A DNA stretch of 64,000 bases from Streptomyces griseofuscus. Lineage in GTDB: Bacteria > Actinomycetota > Actinomycetes > Streptomycetales > Streptomycetaceae. Of this stretch, positions 49,722 through 58,800 are shown one piece after another. Where the stretch lies: positions 4,898,001-4,962,000 of the forward strand of contig NZ_CP051006.1 in NCBI RefSeq assembly GCF_014673495.1, written 5' to 3'. The notes beneath the pieces are model-generated. The model saw only the letters and a program-made list of their open reading frames with translations. It ran no database searches and was not told where the DNA came from. The position numbers were made by a program, and so were the translations under genes. Position 1 is the stretch's first letter. Every line of letters starts with the position of its first letter.

Positions 49722-49795
49722 GGGCCTGTGGCGCAGTCCGGTAGCGCACCTCGTTCGCATCGAGGGGGCCAGGGGTTCGAATCCCCTCAGGTCCA
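49722..49795 (+). tRNA. tRNA-Ala (anticodon CGC)
   Basis: Acceptor GGGCCTG with CAGGTCC, D-arm GGCGCAGTCCGGTAGCGC, anticodon stem CCTCG/CGAGG with loop TTCGCAT (anticodon CGC, reads GCG), T-arm AGGGGTTCGAATCCCCT, and discriminator A. CCA is not encoded. No integrase lies beside it. Confidence 0.93.
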
Positions 49796-49803
49796 CGCAG
49801 CTC

Positions 49804-49835
49804 AAAGCCCCGGTCGGGAAACCGACCGGGGCTTT
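49804..49835 (+). terminator. tRNA-Ala terminator
   Basis: A perfect 14-bp stem (AAAGCCCCGGTCGG / CCGACCGGGGCTTT) with a GAAA tetraloop, 8 bases past the tRNA. Confidence 0.9.
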
Positions 49836-49932
49836 GACATGTTGTACGACCATTTCACCGGGCGCGCGTCCCGCAAGCCGTGGCGGGGCTTTCGTGTCCG
49901 TCGCTCCGGCCCCGCCCGGGCCTCCCCTCGGC

Positions 49933-50409
49933 CTACAGGTCCTTCGCGAAGCAGCGGCTCTCCTCGTGGAAGCGGTAGTAACCGAACTTGGGGCAGCGCG
50001 TGTAGCCGCTGGAGGTGTACAGGGCGATGGCCTCCGGCTGCTTGGTTCCCGTCTCCAGGACCATCCGCAGGCGCCCGGCCGCGCGGGCGTCCTCCTCCAG
50101 GGCGGCCAGCATCCGGCGGGCCAGGCCCCGGCCGCGCACCTCCTCGACCACATACATGCGCTTCAGCTCGGCGTCACCGTCCGAGTAGCCCTCGTCGTTG
50201 CGTTCCTGGCTGCGCCAGCCGCCGGTGGCCACCGGGCGGTCGGACTCGTCGTACGCGATCAGGTACACGCCCCGGGGCGGGAGGAAGTCCTGCGGGGTGA
50301 GGAAGGTTTCATCGCCGTCGTCGCCGTAACGGAGGGCGTATTCGGCCTGCACCGCGTCGTTGAGCTTTATGGCGTCGGGGTGGTCGAAACCTACGCGGCG
50401 AATGTTCAT
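49933..50409 (-). CDS. GNAT acetyltransferase
   Basis: A 158-residue protein from ATG 50409 (GGAG further upstream). GNAT markers: LIAYDESDRPVATGGWRSQE, AELKRMYVVEEVRGRGLARR then MLAALEEDARAAGRLRMVLE, and AIALYTSSGYTRCPKFGYYR. The substrate is unknown; the family is widespread in streptomycetes. Divergent from exonuclease III (76-base gap). Confidence 0.88.
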   Translation of the reverse strand: MNIRRVGFDHPDAIKLNDAVQAEYALRYGDDGDETFLTPQDFLPPRGVYLIAYDESDRPVATGGWRSQERNDEGYSDGDAELKRMYVVEEVRGRGLARRMLAALEEDARAAGRLRMVLETGTKQPEAIALYTSSGYTRCPKFGYYRFHEESRCFAKDL

Positions 50410-50485
50410 CTGGGCATCGCGCTTCCATGCGGGAGGGATCCCTCGCTCGTGAGGGCTTCGTCCAGTGTGCCGGTATCGTGCTGTG

Positions 50486-51289
50486 GTGCTGACTGTGACC
50501 TCGGTGAACGTGAATGGGCTGCGGGCCGCCGCCAAGAAGGGCTTCGTGCCGTGGCTGGCCGGGACGGAGGCGGACGTCGTCTGCCTCCAGGAGGTGCGCG
50601 CCGAACCGCATCAGCTGCCCGAGGAGGTGCGCGAGCCCGAGGGCTGGCATGTGGTGCACGCCCCGGCGGCCGCCAAGGGGCGCGCGGGTGTCTCCCTGTA
50701 CACCCGGCGCGAGCCCGACCGGGTGCGGATCGGCTTCGGGTCCGACGAGTTCGACGGCAGCGGGCGCTATGTCGAGGCCGACCTGCCCGGTGTGACCGTC
50801 GCCTCTCTCTACCTCCCCTCCGGCGAGGTCGGCACCGAGCGGCAGGACGAGAAGATCCGCTTCATGGCGGAGTTCCTCGACCACCTCGGGGCACTGCGCG
50901 AACGCGCCGCCGCCGAGGGGCGCGAGGTGGTCGTCTGCGGCGACTGGAACATCGCCCACCGCGAGGCCGACCTCAAGAACTGGCGCGGCAACACCAAGAA
51001 CTCCGGCTTCCTCCCCGAGGAGCGTTCCTGGCTCGGCCGGGTCCTCGCCCCTGAGGAGGGCGGCTACGTCGATGTCGTACGGGCCCTGCATCCGGACGTC
51101 GACGGCCCGTACACCTGGTGGTCGTACCGGGGGCGGGCGTTCGACAACGACTCCGGATGGCGCATCGACTACCAGATGGCCACGCCGGGCCTCGCCGCGC
51201 GGGCCCTCAAGGCGCGGGTCGAGAGGGCGGCCTCGCACGCCGAGCGCTGGTCCGACCACGCGCCGGTGACCGTGACCTACGGCGCTTAG
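50486..51289 (+). CDS. xthA: Exodeoxyribonuclease III / AP endonuclease
   Basis: A 267-residue protein starting at GTG 50486. There is no ribosome site, and a TATCGT lies 8 bases upstream, so a leaderless message is likely. Catalytic motifs of the EEP fold: VTSVNVNGLRAAAKKG, VVCLQEVRAEPHQLP (metal-binding Glu), ASLYLPSGEVGTERQDEKIR, VVVCGDWNIAHREADLKNWR, GWRIDYQMATPGLAARALKA and ERWSDHAPVTVTY (Asp-His pair). It cuts DNA 5' to abasic sites in base-excision repair. Confidence 0.95.
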   Translation: MLTVTSVNVNGLRAAAKKGFVPWLAGTEADVVCLQEVRAEPHQLPEEVREPEGWHVVHAPAAAKGRAGVSLYTRREPDRVRIGFGSDEFDGSGRYVEADLPGVTVASLYLPSGEVGTERQDEKIRFMAEFLDHLGALRERAAAEGREVVVCGDWNIAHREADLKNWRGNTKNSGFLPEERSWLGRVLAPEEGGYVDVVRALHPDVDGPYTWWSYRGRAFDNDSGWRIDYQMATPGLAARALKARVERAASHAERWSDHAPVTVTYGA

Positions 51290-51328
51290 CCCCCTCCGAC
51301 CGTTTACTCCCCTTAATTCCCCCTCCCC

Positions 51329-52006
51329 CTACTCTCCTTTGCTGAGCTGCCGGTCCATCGCCAGGGACAGCTCCGCCTCCACCACGCTGCGCGCCAGGGG
51401 GCGCAGCCGGTGCAGGTCCTCCTCGGGGGCGTGGCGCAGGATCAGGTCGGAGAAGAGGGTGGCCAGGGCCTCGGCGTGCTCGCGGACGCGGGCGCCGGCC
51501 GTCAGGACCTCCGCGAGCGGGATGCCCTCGCGGACCAGGGCGGAGGAGACGTCCAGCAGGCGCCGGCTGATGTGCACGATCTTGTCGCCGTCGGTGCCCA
51601 GATAGCCCAGCTCCATGGCCGCGGCCAGGTTCTCCGGGGTGACCTCGCCCTCGAAGCGGGCGGCCAGCTCCTCCGGGGTGAGGCGGATCGGCTCCTCCTC
51701 GGTGGGGGCGCCGACGCCGAGCAGGTCGGCGACGTCCCGGCCCTGGTCCAGGGCCTCGGCCAGCTCCGCGATGCCGGTCAGGGTGTGGCCGCGCTCCAGC
51801 AGGGCGCCGATGGTGCGCAGCCGGGCCAGGTGATGGTCGTCGTACCAGGCGATACGGCCCTCGCGGCGGGGCGGCGGCAGCAGCTTGCGTTCGCGGTAGA
51901 AGCGCAGGGTGCGCACGGTGATGCCGGCCCGTCGCGCCAGCTCCTCCGTGCGGTACTCGCGCGGGCCCCGACGGGCTGCCTCCGGGTGTTCGGTCTCTGC
52001 TGCCAC
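51329..52006 (-). CDS. MerR-family regulator
   Basis: A 225-residue protein from ATG 52006. The N-terminal winged helix is at about residues 18-85: YRTEELARRAGITVRTLRFY, RERKLLPPPRREGRIAWYDD, HLARLRTIGALLERGHTLTG. The C-terminal effector domain is larger than in metal-type MerR and lacks a Cys cluster, so an organic ligand is more likely. Divergent from the monooxygenase-hydrolase-SDR operon (146-base gap with three dyads), so it probably controls that operon. Confidence 0.9.
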   Translation of the reverse strand: MAAETEHPEAARRGPREYRTEELARRAGITVRTLRFYRERKLLPPPRREGRIAWYDDHHLARLRTIGALLERGHTLTGIAELAEALDQGRDVADLLGVGAPTEEEPIRLTPEELAARFEGEVTPENLAAAMELGYLGTDGDKIVHISRRLLDVSSALVREGIPLAEVLTAGARVREHAEALATLFSDLILRHAPEEDLHRLRPLARSVVEAELSLAMDRQLSKGE

Positions 52007-52023
52007 GCCCGAAGCCTATGGCG

Positions 52024-52108
52024 TACCGCCGGTAACTTTCCTTCCCGCGCCCCCTACCGCTCGGTACGGAGCTGCTCTACAGTCCCATCGTGCCAGTGTT
52101 CACTGGCA
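52024..52108. promoter_or_regulatory. Three dyads in MerR/monooxygenase promoter
   Basis: TACCG-C-CGGTA (52024-52034), TACCG-CT-CGGTA (52055-52066) and TGCCAGTG-TT-CACTGGCA (52091-52108). The second dyad ends 11 bases before a -10-like TACAGT (52078-52083), as expected when MerR sits in the promoter spacer. The third lies downstream of the start of transcription and could bind a different repressor. Confidence 0.6.
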
Positions 52109-52152
52109 GCATTGACGGGCGGCATTTCAAGGCGAGGCGTGGAGGCTCCGGG

Positions 52153-53691
52153 ATGGCCGAGCACGAGCATGTGAGGGTGGCGGTGATCGGGTCCGGCTTC
52201 GGCGGGCTGGGTGCCGCCGTGCGGCTGCGCCGCGAGGGGATCACCGACTTCGTCGTACTGGAACGGGCCGAGGACGTCGGCGGCACCTGGCGGGACAACA
52301 GCTACCCCGGGTGCGCCTGCGACGTGCCCTCCCATCTGTACTCCTTCTCCTTCGCGCCCAACCCCGAGTGGCCGCGCACCTTCTCCGGGCAGCGGCACAT
52401 CCGCGCCTACCTGGAGCACGTCACCGATGTCTTCGGACTGCGCCCGCAGATCCGGTTCGGCGCAGAGGTCAAGCTGCTCAGCTGGGACCGGGAGAATCTG
52501 CGCTGGCACATCGAGACCACGCGCGGAGCGCTGACCGCCGATGTCGTCGTCTCCGCCACCGGACCGCTGTCCGACCCCAAGGTGCCCGACATCCCGGGCC
52601 TGGACTCCTTCCCCGGCAAGGTGTTCCACTCCGCCCGCTGGGACCACGACTACGATCTGCGCGGCAAGCGCGTGGCCATGGTCGGCACCGGCGCCTCCGC
52701 CATCCAGATCGTGCCCGCCATCCAGTCGCAGGTCGGCAGGCTCACCCTCTTCCAGCGCACCCCGCCCTGGGTGATGCCCCGGGTGGACCGCGCGATCAGC
52801 CCCGCGGAGCGCTGGCTGCACCGCGCCCTGCCGCTGACCACCCAGCTGCGCCGCGGCCTGCTGTGGGGCATCCGGGAGCTCCAGGTGCAGGCGTTCACCA
52901 AGCGCCCCGACGAACTCGGCCTGGTCGAGCAGCTCGCCAAGCGCAATATCGCCCGCGCGGTCAAGGACCCGGCCCTGCGCGCCCGGCTCACCCCCGACTA
53001 CCGCATCGGCTGCAAGCGGATCCTGCTGTCCAACACCTACTACCCGGCGCTGGCCCGGCCCAATGTGGACGTCGTCGCGAGCGGGCTCAGCGAGGTGCGG
53101 GGCTCGACCCTGGTCGCCGCCGACGGCACCGAGGCCGAGGTCGACGCGATCGTCTTCGGTACGGGCTTCCATGTCACGGACATGCCGATCGCCGAGCGCG
53201 TGGTCGGCGCGGAGGGCATCACCCTCGCCGAGTCGTGGAAGGGCGGCATGCAGGCGCTGCGCGGTGCCACCGCCGCCGGGTTCCCCAACTTCATGACGGT
53301 CATCGGGCCCAACACCGGCCTCGGCAACTCCTCCATGATCCTGATGATCGAGTCCCAGCTGAACTACATGGCCGACTATCTGCGCCAGCTCGACGTCCTC
53401 GGCGGCCGGACCGCCCTCGACGCCCGGCCCGGCGCCGTCGCGGCCTGGAACCACAAGGTCCAGGAGCGCATGAAGCGGACCGTGTGGAACACCGGCGGCT
53501 GCACCAGCTGGTACCTCGACGCCAGCGGGCGCAACACCACCGTGTGGCCCGGCACGACGACCGAGTTCCGGCGCGCCACCCGGCAGGTGGACCTCGGGGA
53601 GTACGAGGTGATCCGCGGCGCCGGGACCCGCCAGGCCCCCAAGTCCCCTGACGACGCTGAGGCTTCCCGCACCGACGAGGTCGCCGCATGA
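52153..53691 (+). CDS. Flavin-containing (Baeyer-Villiger-type) monooxygenase
   Basis: A 512-residue protein; ATG 52153 is chosen because the FAD motif follows at the normal distance. FAD site VAVIGSGFGGLGAAVRLRRE (GxGxxG), 'LERAEDVGGTWRDNSYPGCA', CDVPSHLYSFSFAPNPEWPR, the FxGxxxHxxxW-type fingerprint FPGKVFHSARWDHDYDLRGK, NADPH site VAMVGTGASAIQIVPAIQ, and GFHVTDMPIAERVVG. It oxygenates a ketone or hydrophobic substrate with O2 and NADPH. Its stop overlaps the hydrolase ATG (ATGA). Homologous layout: the mycobacterial mymA operon (FMO, LipR, SadH). Confidence 0.92.
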   Translation: MAEHEHVRVAVIGSGFGGLGAAVRLRREGITDFVVLERAEDVGGTWRDNSYPGCACDVPSHLYSFSFAPNPEWPRTFSGQRHIRAYLEHVTDVFGLRPQIRFGAEVKLLSWDRENLRWHIETTRGALTADVVVSATGPLSDPKVPDIPGLDSFPGKVFHSARWDHDYDLRGKRVAMVGTGASAIQIVPAIQSQVGRLTLFQRTPPWVMPRVDRAISPAERWLHRALPLTTQLRRGLLWGIRELQVQAFTKRPDELGLVEQLAKRNIARAVKDPALRARLTPDYRIGCKRILLSNTYYPALARPNVDVVASGLSEVRGSTLVAADGTEAEVDAIVFGTGFHVTDMPIAERVVGAEGITLAESWKGGMQALRGATAAGFPNFMTVIGPNTGLGNSSMILMIESQLNYMADYLRQLDVLGGRTALDARPGAVAAWNHKVQERMKRTVWNTGGCTSWYLDASGRNTTVWPGTTTEFRRATRQVDLGEYEVIRGAGTRQAPKSPDDAEASRTDEVAA

Positions 53692-54638
53692 GCGGCCCCC
53701 GTGTCACCCACATGACCTCCGGCGCCTACGCCCCGCCCGCCCCGGCCCGGGAACTCACCGTCCCCTCCACCGACGACGCGCGGCTGTACGTCGAGGTGCA
53801 CGGGCCGCAGGACGCGCCCGCCGTCGTCCTCTCCCACGGCTGGACCTGCTCGACCGCCTTCTGGGCGGCGCAGATCCGCGAACTGGCCGGGGACCACCGG
53901 GTGATCGTGTACGACCAGCGGGGGCACGGACGCAGCCCCGCGAGCCCCGTGTGCACCACCCGCGCACTCGCGGACGACCTGGAGGCGGTGCTCGCCGCGA
54001 CGCTCACAGACGGCGAACAGGCCTTGATCGCCGGGCACTCCATGGGCGGCATGACGATCATGGCGGCCGCCGAACGGCCCCGCTTCCGCGCCCACGCGGC
54101 CGCCGTCCTGCTGGCCAGCACCGGCAGTTCACGCCTGGTCGCCGAGGCCCGGGTGCTGCCACTGCGCGAGGGGCCGCTGCGCACCCGGCTCAGCGCCGGC
54201 GTCCTCGGCTCGCGCGCCCCGCTCGGACCGGTCACACCGCTCGCCAAGCGGATCCTCAAGTACGGCACGATGGGCGCCCGTTCGACGCCGGAGATGGTGG
54301 AGGCGTGCGCGCGGATCGTGCACGGCTGCCCGACCGGCGCCCGGCACGCCTGGTCCCAGGTGCTCGCCTCGCTCGATCTCGACCACGGGGTACGGCGGCT
54401 GGACATGCCCACCGCGGTCCTGCACGGCACGGCCGACCGCCTCGTGCCCCCGGTGCACGCGCACGCCCTGGTCGCCGAACTGCCGCGGTGCGCCGGACTC
54501 ACCGAGCTGCCCGGCGCCGGCCATATGACCCCGGTCGAGGAGCCCGAGCGGGTCACGGGCCGGATCCGGGACCTCGTCAGCATGTATGTCACGGGGGCCG
54601 GCGAGCCCGCTCCCCAGCCGATCAAGGAGGGCGCATGA
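53688..54638 (+). CDS. Alpha/beta hydrolase
   Basis: A 316-residue protein from ATG 53688. Fold markers: APAVVLSHGWTCSTAFWAAQ (oxyanion region), HRVIVYDQRGHGRSPASP, nucleophile elbow LIAGHSMGGMTIMAAAERP, acid near LHGTADRLVPPVHAHALV, and His in LTELPGAGHMTPVEEPERV. The product of the preceding monooxygenase (an ester or lactone) is a natural substrate. ATGA overlaps on both sides show tight coupling. Confidence 0.92.
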   Translation: MSGPRVTHMTSGAYAPPAPARELTVPSTDDARLYVEVHGPQDAPAVVLSHGWTCSTAFWAAQIRELAGDHRVIVYDQRGHGRSPASPVCTTRALADDLEAVLAATLTDGEQALIAGHSMGGMTIMAAAERPRFRAHAAAVLLASTGSSRLVAEARVLPLREGPLRTRLSAGVLGSRAPLGPVTPLAKRILKYGTMGARSTPEMVEACARIVHGCPTGARHAWSQVLASLDLDHGVRRLDMPTAVLHGTADRLVPPVHAHALVAELPRCAGLTELPGAGHMTPVEEPERVTGRIRDLVSMYVTGAGEPAPQPIKEGA

Positions 54639-55519
54639 GCAGGGTCGATCTGGAGGGACAGGTCGCGGTCGTCACCGGAGCGGCGCGCGGCGTCGGCGAG
54701 TTGCTCGCCCGCAAGCTCTCCGCGCGCGGGGCGAAGGTGGCACTGGTCGGCCTGGAGGAGGAGGCCCTCAAGGAGGTCTCCGGGCGGCTGCACAGCGAGA
54801 GCGCCCACTGGTACGCCGATGTCACCGACCACGAGGTGATGGCCCGGGTGGCGCGGGAGGTGAAGGAGCGGTTCGGGAAGGTCGACATCGTGGTCGCCAA
54901 CGCCGGTGTGGCGACGGGCGGTCCGTTCATCGACTCCGACCCGGACGCCTGGCGGCGGGTGATCGAGGTCAACCTCATCGGCTCGGCGGTGACCGCCCGC
55001 GCGTTCCTGCCGGTGCTGGTCGAGAGCCGGGGCTATCTGCTCCAGATCGCCTCCCTGGCGGCGATCACCCCGGCGCCGATGATGACCGCGTACTGCGCCT
55101 CCAAGTCCGGGGTGGAGGCGTTCGCGCACAGTCTGCGGGCCGAGGTCGGCTACCAGGGGGTGCGGGTCGGCGTCGGGTATCTGTCGTGGACCGACACCGA
55201 CATGGTGCGCGGGGCCGATCAGGACGACGTCATGCGGGAGTTGCGGCAGCGGCTGCCGTGGCCGTCGAACAAGACGTATCCGCTGGGCCCCGCGGTGGAC
55301 CGGATCGTCGCGGGCATCGAGCGGCGGTCCTCGCATGTGTACGCGCAGTGGTGGCTGCGGGGCATGCAGAGCGTGCGCGGGTATCTGCCGGGGCTCATCG
55401 GGTCGGTGGGGCAGCGGGAGATGAAGCGGTTCGGGCCGCGCCTCGAAGGGATGCGGTCCGGGCTGGTCGGCGCGGGCGGGGCGGCGGACGAGGCGGCGCG
55501 GGTCACGGAACGTAACTGA
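54635..55519 (+). CDS. Short-chain dehydrogenase/reductase
   Basis: A 294-residue protein from ATG 54635 (ATGA overlap; GGAGG upstream). Classical SDR: cofactor motif VAVVTGAARGVGELLARKL (TGxxxGxG), DIVVANAGVATGGPF (NAG), catalytic Ser in LLQIASLAAITPAPMMTAYC then ASKSGVEAFAHSLRAEVG (YxxxK). The C-terminus is extended with a hydrophobic/basic segment (WWLRGMQSVRGYLPGLIG), possibly membrane-associated as in mycobacterial SadH. Probably oxidises or reduces the alcohol/ketone handled by the operon. Confidence 0.93.
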   Translation: MSRVDLEGQVAVVTGAARGVGELLARKLSARGAKVALVGLEEEALKEVSGRLHSESAHWYADVTDHEVMARVAREVKERFGKVDIVVANAGVATGGPFIDSDPDAWRRVIEVNLIGSAVTARAFLPVLVESRGYLLQIASLAAITPAPMMTAYCASKSGVEAFAHSLRAEVGYQGVRVGVGYLSWTDTDMVRGADQDDVMRELRQRLPWPSNKTYPLGPAVDRIVAGIERRSSHVYAQWWLRGMQSVRGYLPGLIGSVGQREMKRFGPRLEGMRSGLVGAGGAADEAARVTERN

Positions 55520-55614
55520 TCCACATGCGCAGCGTGGTGGGCCGTGTGAATCTGGTCGTGGCCCCGCTGAGGGGCCGACCTCCCCACTCTCACTCACCAC
55601 AGGAGTGAACCCAC

Positions 55615-55839
55615 ATGGGTACGAAGGACCAGCAGCACCAGGACCAGGGCCAGTGGCAGCAGAAGGGCAAGGGCAAGATGGACCAGGCGCGTGAGCGCGC
55701 CGGTCAGCCCGGCCAGCCGGGCCAGCCCCAGCGCGGCCAGCGTGGTCAGCAGGGCTCGCAGGGGCAGCCCAGCCGTGGTCGTCAGGACATCGACGACACG
55801 GAGATGCAGGACCGGATGGACCACGACTACGACGCGTAG
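55615..55839 (+). CDS. Small Gln/Gly-rich disordered protein
   Basis: A 74-residue protein from ATG 55615 (CACAGGAG upstream). It is highly hydrophilic: MGTKDQQHQDQGQWQQKGKG, KMDQARERAGQPGQPGQP, a QRGQRGQQGSQGQ run, and an acidic end DIDDTEMQDRMDHDYDA. The composition recalls hydrophilin or stress-protective proteins, but no family was recognised. A good ribosome site and following terminator support expression. Confidence 0.65.
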   Translation: MGTKDQQHQDQGQWQQKGKGKMDQARERAGQPGQPGQPQRGQRGQQGSQGQPSRGRQDIDDTEMQDRMDHDYDA

Positions 55840-55849
55840 TTGATACGTG

Positions 55850-55876
55850 GGGCGCCCTTCTTGACGGAGGGCGCCC
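55850..55876. terminator. Bidirectional hairpin terminator
   Basis: GGGCGCCCT and AGGGCGCCC form a 9-bp stem with a 9-nt loop between the small disordered protein gene and the convergent tricorn-like gene. Confidence 0.75.
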
Positions 55877-55885
55877 TGCGTTGTT

Positions 55886-58800
55886 TCAGGAGGCCGGCCT
55901 CGGCGGCAGCTTCGGGCGGGAGCGGTTCGGGACGTCCGAGTAGTCCGGGGGAGTCGCGGCCGGGTTGGATTCGAGGAGTTTCAGGGCGAGTTGGATCGCG
56001 TCGTCCATCTGGGCGTGGCGGCCCTCGGCCCAGTCCAGGGGGGTGCGCAGGATCTCCAGGTCCGGGGTGACGCCGCGGTTCTCGATGGACCAGCCGTAGG
56101 CGTCGAACCAGGCGGCGTTCATGGGCACGGTGATGACGGTGCCGTCGCCGAGGCGGTGGCGGCCGGTCATGCCGACGACTCCGCCCCAGGTGCGCTGCCC
56201 CACCACCGGTCCCAGCCCGAGGAGTTTGAAAGCGGCCGTGATCATGTCGCCGTCGGAGGAGGTCGCCTCGTCGGCCAGCGCCACCACCGGGCCCCGGGGC
56301 GCGTTCGAGGTGTACGACACCGGCTGGGCGTCCCGCGTCAGGTCCCAGCCCAGGATGGTCCGGGTCAGCTTCTCGATGACCAGCTCGCTGATGTGGCCGC
56401 CCGCGTTGCCGCGCACATCCACGATCAGCGCGGGCCGGGACACCTCCATGCGCAGATCGCGGTTGAACTGGGCCCAGCCCGAGCCGCCCATGTCGGGGAT
56501 GTGCAGATAGCCGCACTTGCCGCCGCTCAACTCCCGTACCACGTCCCGGCGTTTGGCCACCCAGTGCTGGTAGCGCAGCGGCCGGTCGTCGACCAGCGGG
56601 ACGACGGCGACCCGGCGGGGTGGTCCGGTGCCCTCGGCGGGCGTGAAGGTCAGCTCCACGGTCGTACCGCCCGCGCCGGCCAGCAGCGGGAAGGGGCCGG
56701 TGACGGGGTCGACCGGGCGGCCGTCGACATGGGTGAGGACCGCGCCCTCGCGGATGCCCGTACCGGCCAGCGGTGAGCGGGCCTTGGAGTCCGAGGAGTC
56801 GCCGGGCAGGATCCGCCGCAGGGTCCAGCCGCCTTCCCGGTGCACCAGATCGGCGCCGAGCAGGCCCTGCCAGCGCTGGTAGTGGGGCGGGCCCTCGTTG
56901 CGGCGGGCGGCGGTGACATAGGCATGGGAGGTGCCGAGTTCGCCGAGGACCTCGCGCAGCAGATCCGCGAACTCGTCGGGGGAGGCGACCCGTTCGACGA
57001 GGGGGCGGTACTGGTCGAGGACCGCGTCCCAGTCGATGCCGCTCATGCCCGGGTCCCAGAAGTAGGCGCGGGTGATCCGGCCCGCCTCGTCGTACGCCTG
57101 GCGCCACTCGGCGGGCGGGTCCACCTCGTGCAGGATGCGGCGCAGATCGATCCAGACGGTGCTGTCGGCGTCACCGACCTCGGTGGAGGGCACCGCGCGC
57201 AGCTCGCCCTCGTCCACCACGACCAGGCGGGTGCCGTCGCCGCTCATCGCGAACCAGTCGAGATGGCCGACGAGTTCGGACTTTTTCGCCTTGGTGATGT
57301 TGAAGTACTCAAGCGTGGGGCGGCCGCTGGTGTCGGCCGGGTTGACGAAGGTCTCGCCGAGCGCGCCGGAGATCGGCCAGCGCAGCCAGACCAGCCCGCC
57401 GCCCGCGACCGGGCACAGCGAGGAGTACTTGGAGGCGATCACCGGGAACGGGGTGACCCGGCTCGCCAGGCCCTCCACCTCGACCATCACCGTGCCCGCC
57501 TCCCCGGTCTCCTCGTCCTCCAGCGGGTCGAGCCCGCCCGCCGCCGGGCGCCCCTCGGGGTTCAGGGCGAACGGCGAGGGGGTCGCCGAGGACAGCGGGA
57601 CCAGGTAGGGGCGGCTGCCGAGCGGGAAGGACAGATCGCCGGTGTGCACGTCGTACACCGGGTCGAAGCCGCGCCAGGACAGGAAGGCGAGGTAGCGGCC
57701 GTCGCGGGTGAAGACGGGGGTCTCGTCCTCGAAGCGGCCGTCGGTGACGTCCACGATCAGCCGGTCCTTGATGCGGGCCAGCTTGATCTGGCGCAGGGAG
57801 CGGCCGATGCCGGGATGGGACCAGGTGAGCCAGCTGCCGTCGGGGGAGAAGGCGAGGTCGCGCACGGGGCCGTTGACGGAGCGGATCAGCTCGGTGACGG
57901 CGCCCTCCTCGGACTCCGCGCCGACCCCGGTGCCGGGCGACTCGGGGACCCCGGCGCCGGGCTCCTCGGGCACGTCGATCAGCAGCAGCCGGCCGTCGTG
58001 GGAGGCGACGGCCAGGCGTTCGCCGTCCGGGTCGGAGATCATCTCCAGGACCCGGCCGAGGGCGCCGCGGGCGAGCCTGCGGGGCGGGCGGTCGCCGGTG
58101 GCGCGGGGCAGCTGGGCGATCTCCACCGCGTCCTCGCCCTCGGCGTCGGTCACATAGGCCACCTGCCCCATGGAGCCCAGCATCTCCGGCAGCCGGACCC
58201 GGACCCCGGGGGTGTCCGCGATGGTGCGGGCGGGGCCGTCGCGGTGGGTGAGCCAGTACAGGCTGCCGCGCACCACGACCGCACTGGCCCGGCCGGTCTC
58301 GTCCACGGAGATGCCGTCGATGTTCTGCGCGGCCGGCACCTGGTAGCGGCGCCGGCCCGCGGCGGGCCCGGCGAGGCGGACGTCGAGCCTGCGCGGGGTG
58401 CCCCGCGGCGAGAAGTCGTCCACGAGCCACAGGTCGCCCGCGCACTGGTAGACCACCCGGGTGCCGTCGCTGGACGCGTGCCGGGCGTAGAAGGCGTCGT
58501 GGTCGGTGTGGCGGCGCAGGTCGGTGCCGTCGTAGGCGCAGGAGTAGAGGTTGCCGACGCCCTCGTGGTCGGAGAGGAAGGCGATCCGCCCGGCGACGTA
58601 CATGGGATTGGCCAGATGGCCGTCGATGTCGGACAGCAGGCGCTCGCCGTGCAGCCACAGCCGGCCCGTGGCGCCGCCCCGGTAGCGCTTCCAGGAGGCG
58701 GGTTCGTGCGGCGGGGTGCCGGTGAGCAGCAGTGTCTTGCGTTCGCCGTCGAGGTCGGCGACCTGGAGCTCGCTGACCGGGCCCCAGGGCAGCCGGCCGC

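Noticed and set aside
49722..49835. Integrated element at tRNA-Ala
   Set aside because: No integrase or duplicated tRNA end beside it; the tRNA has its own perfect terminator.
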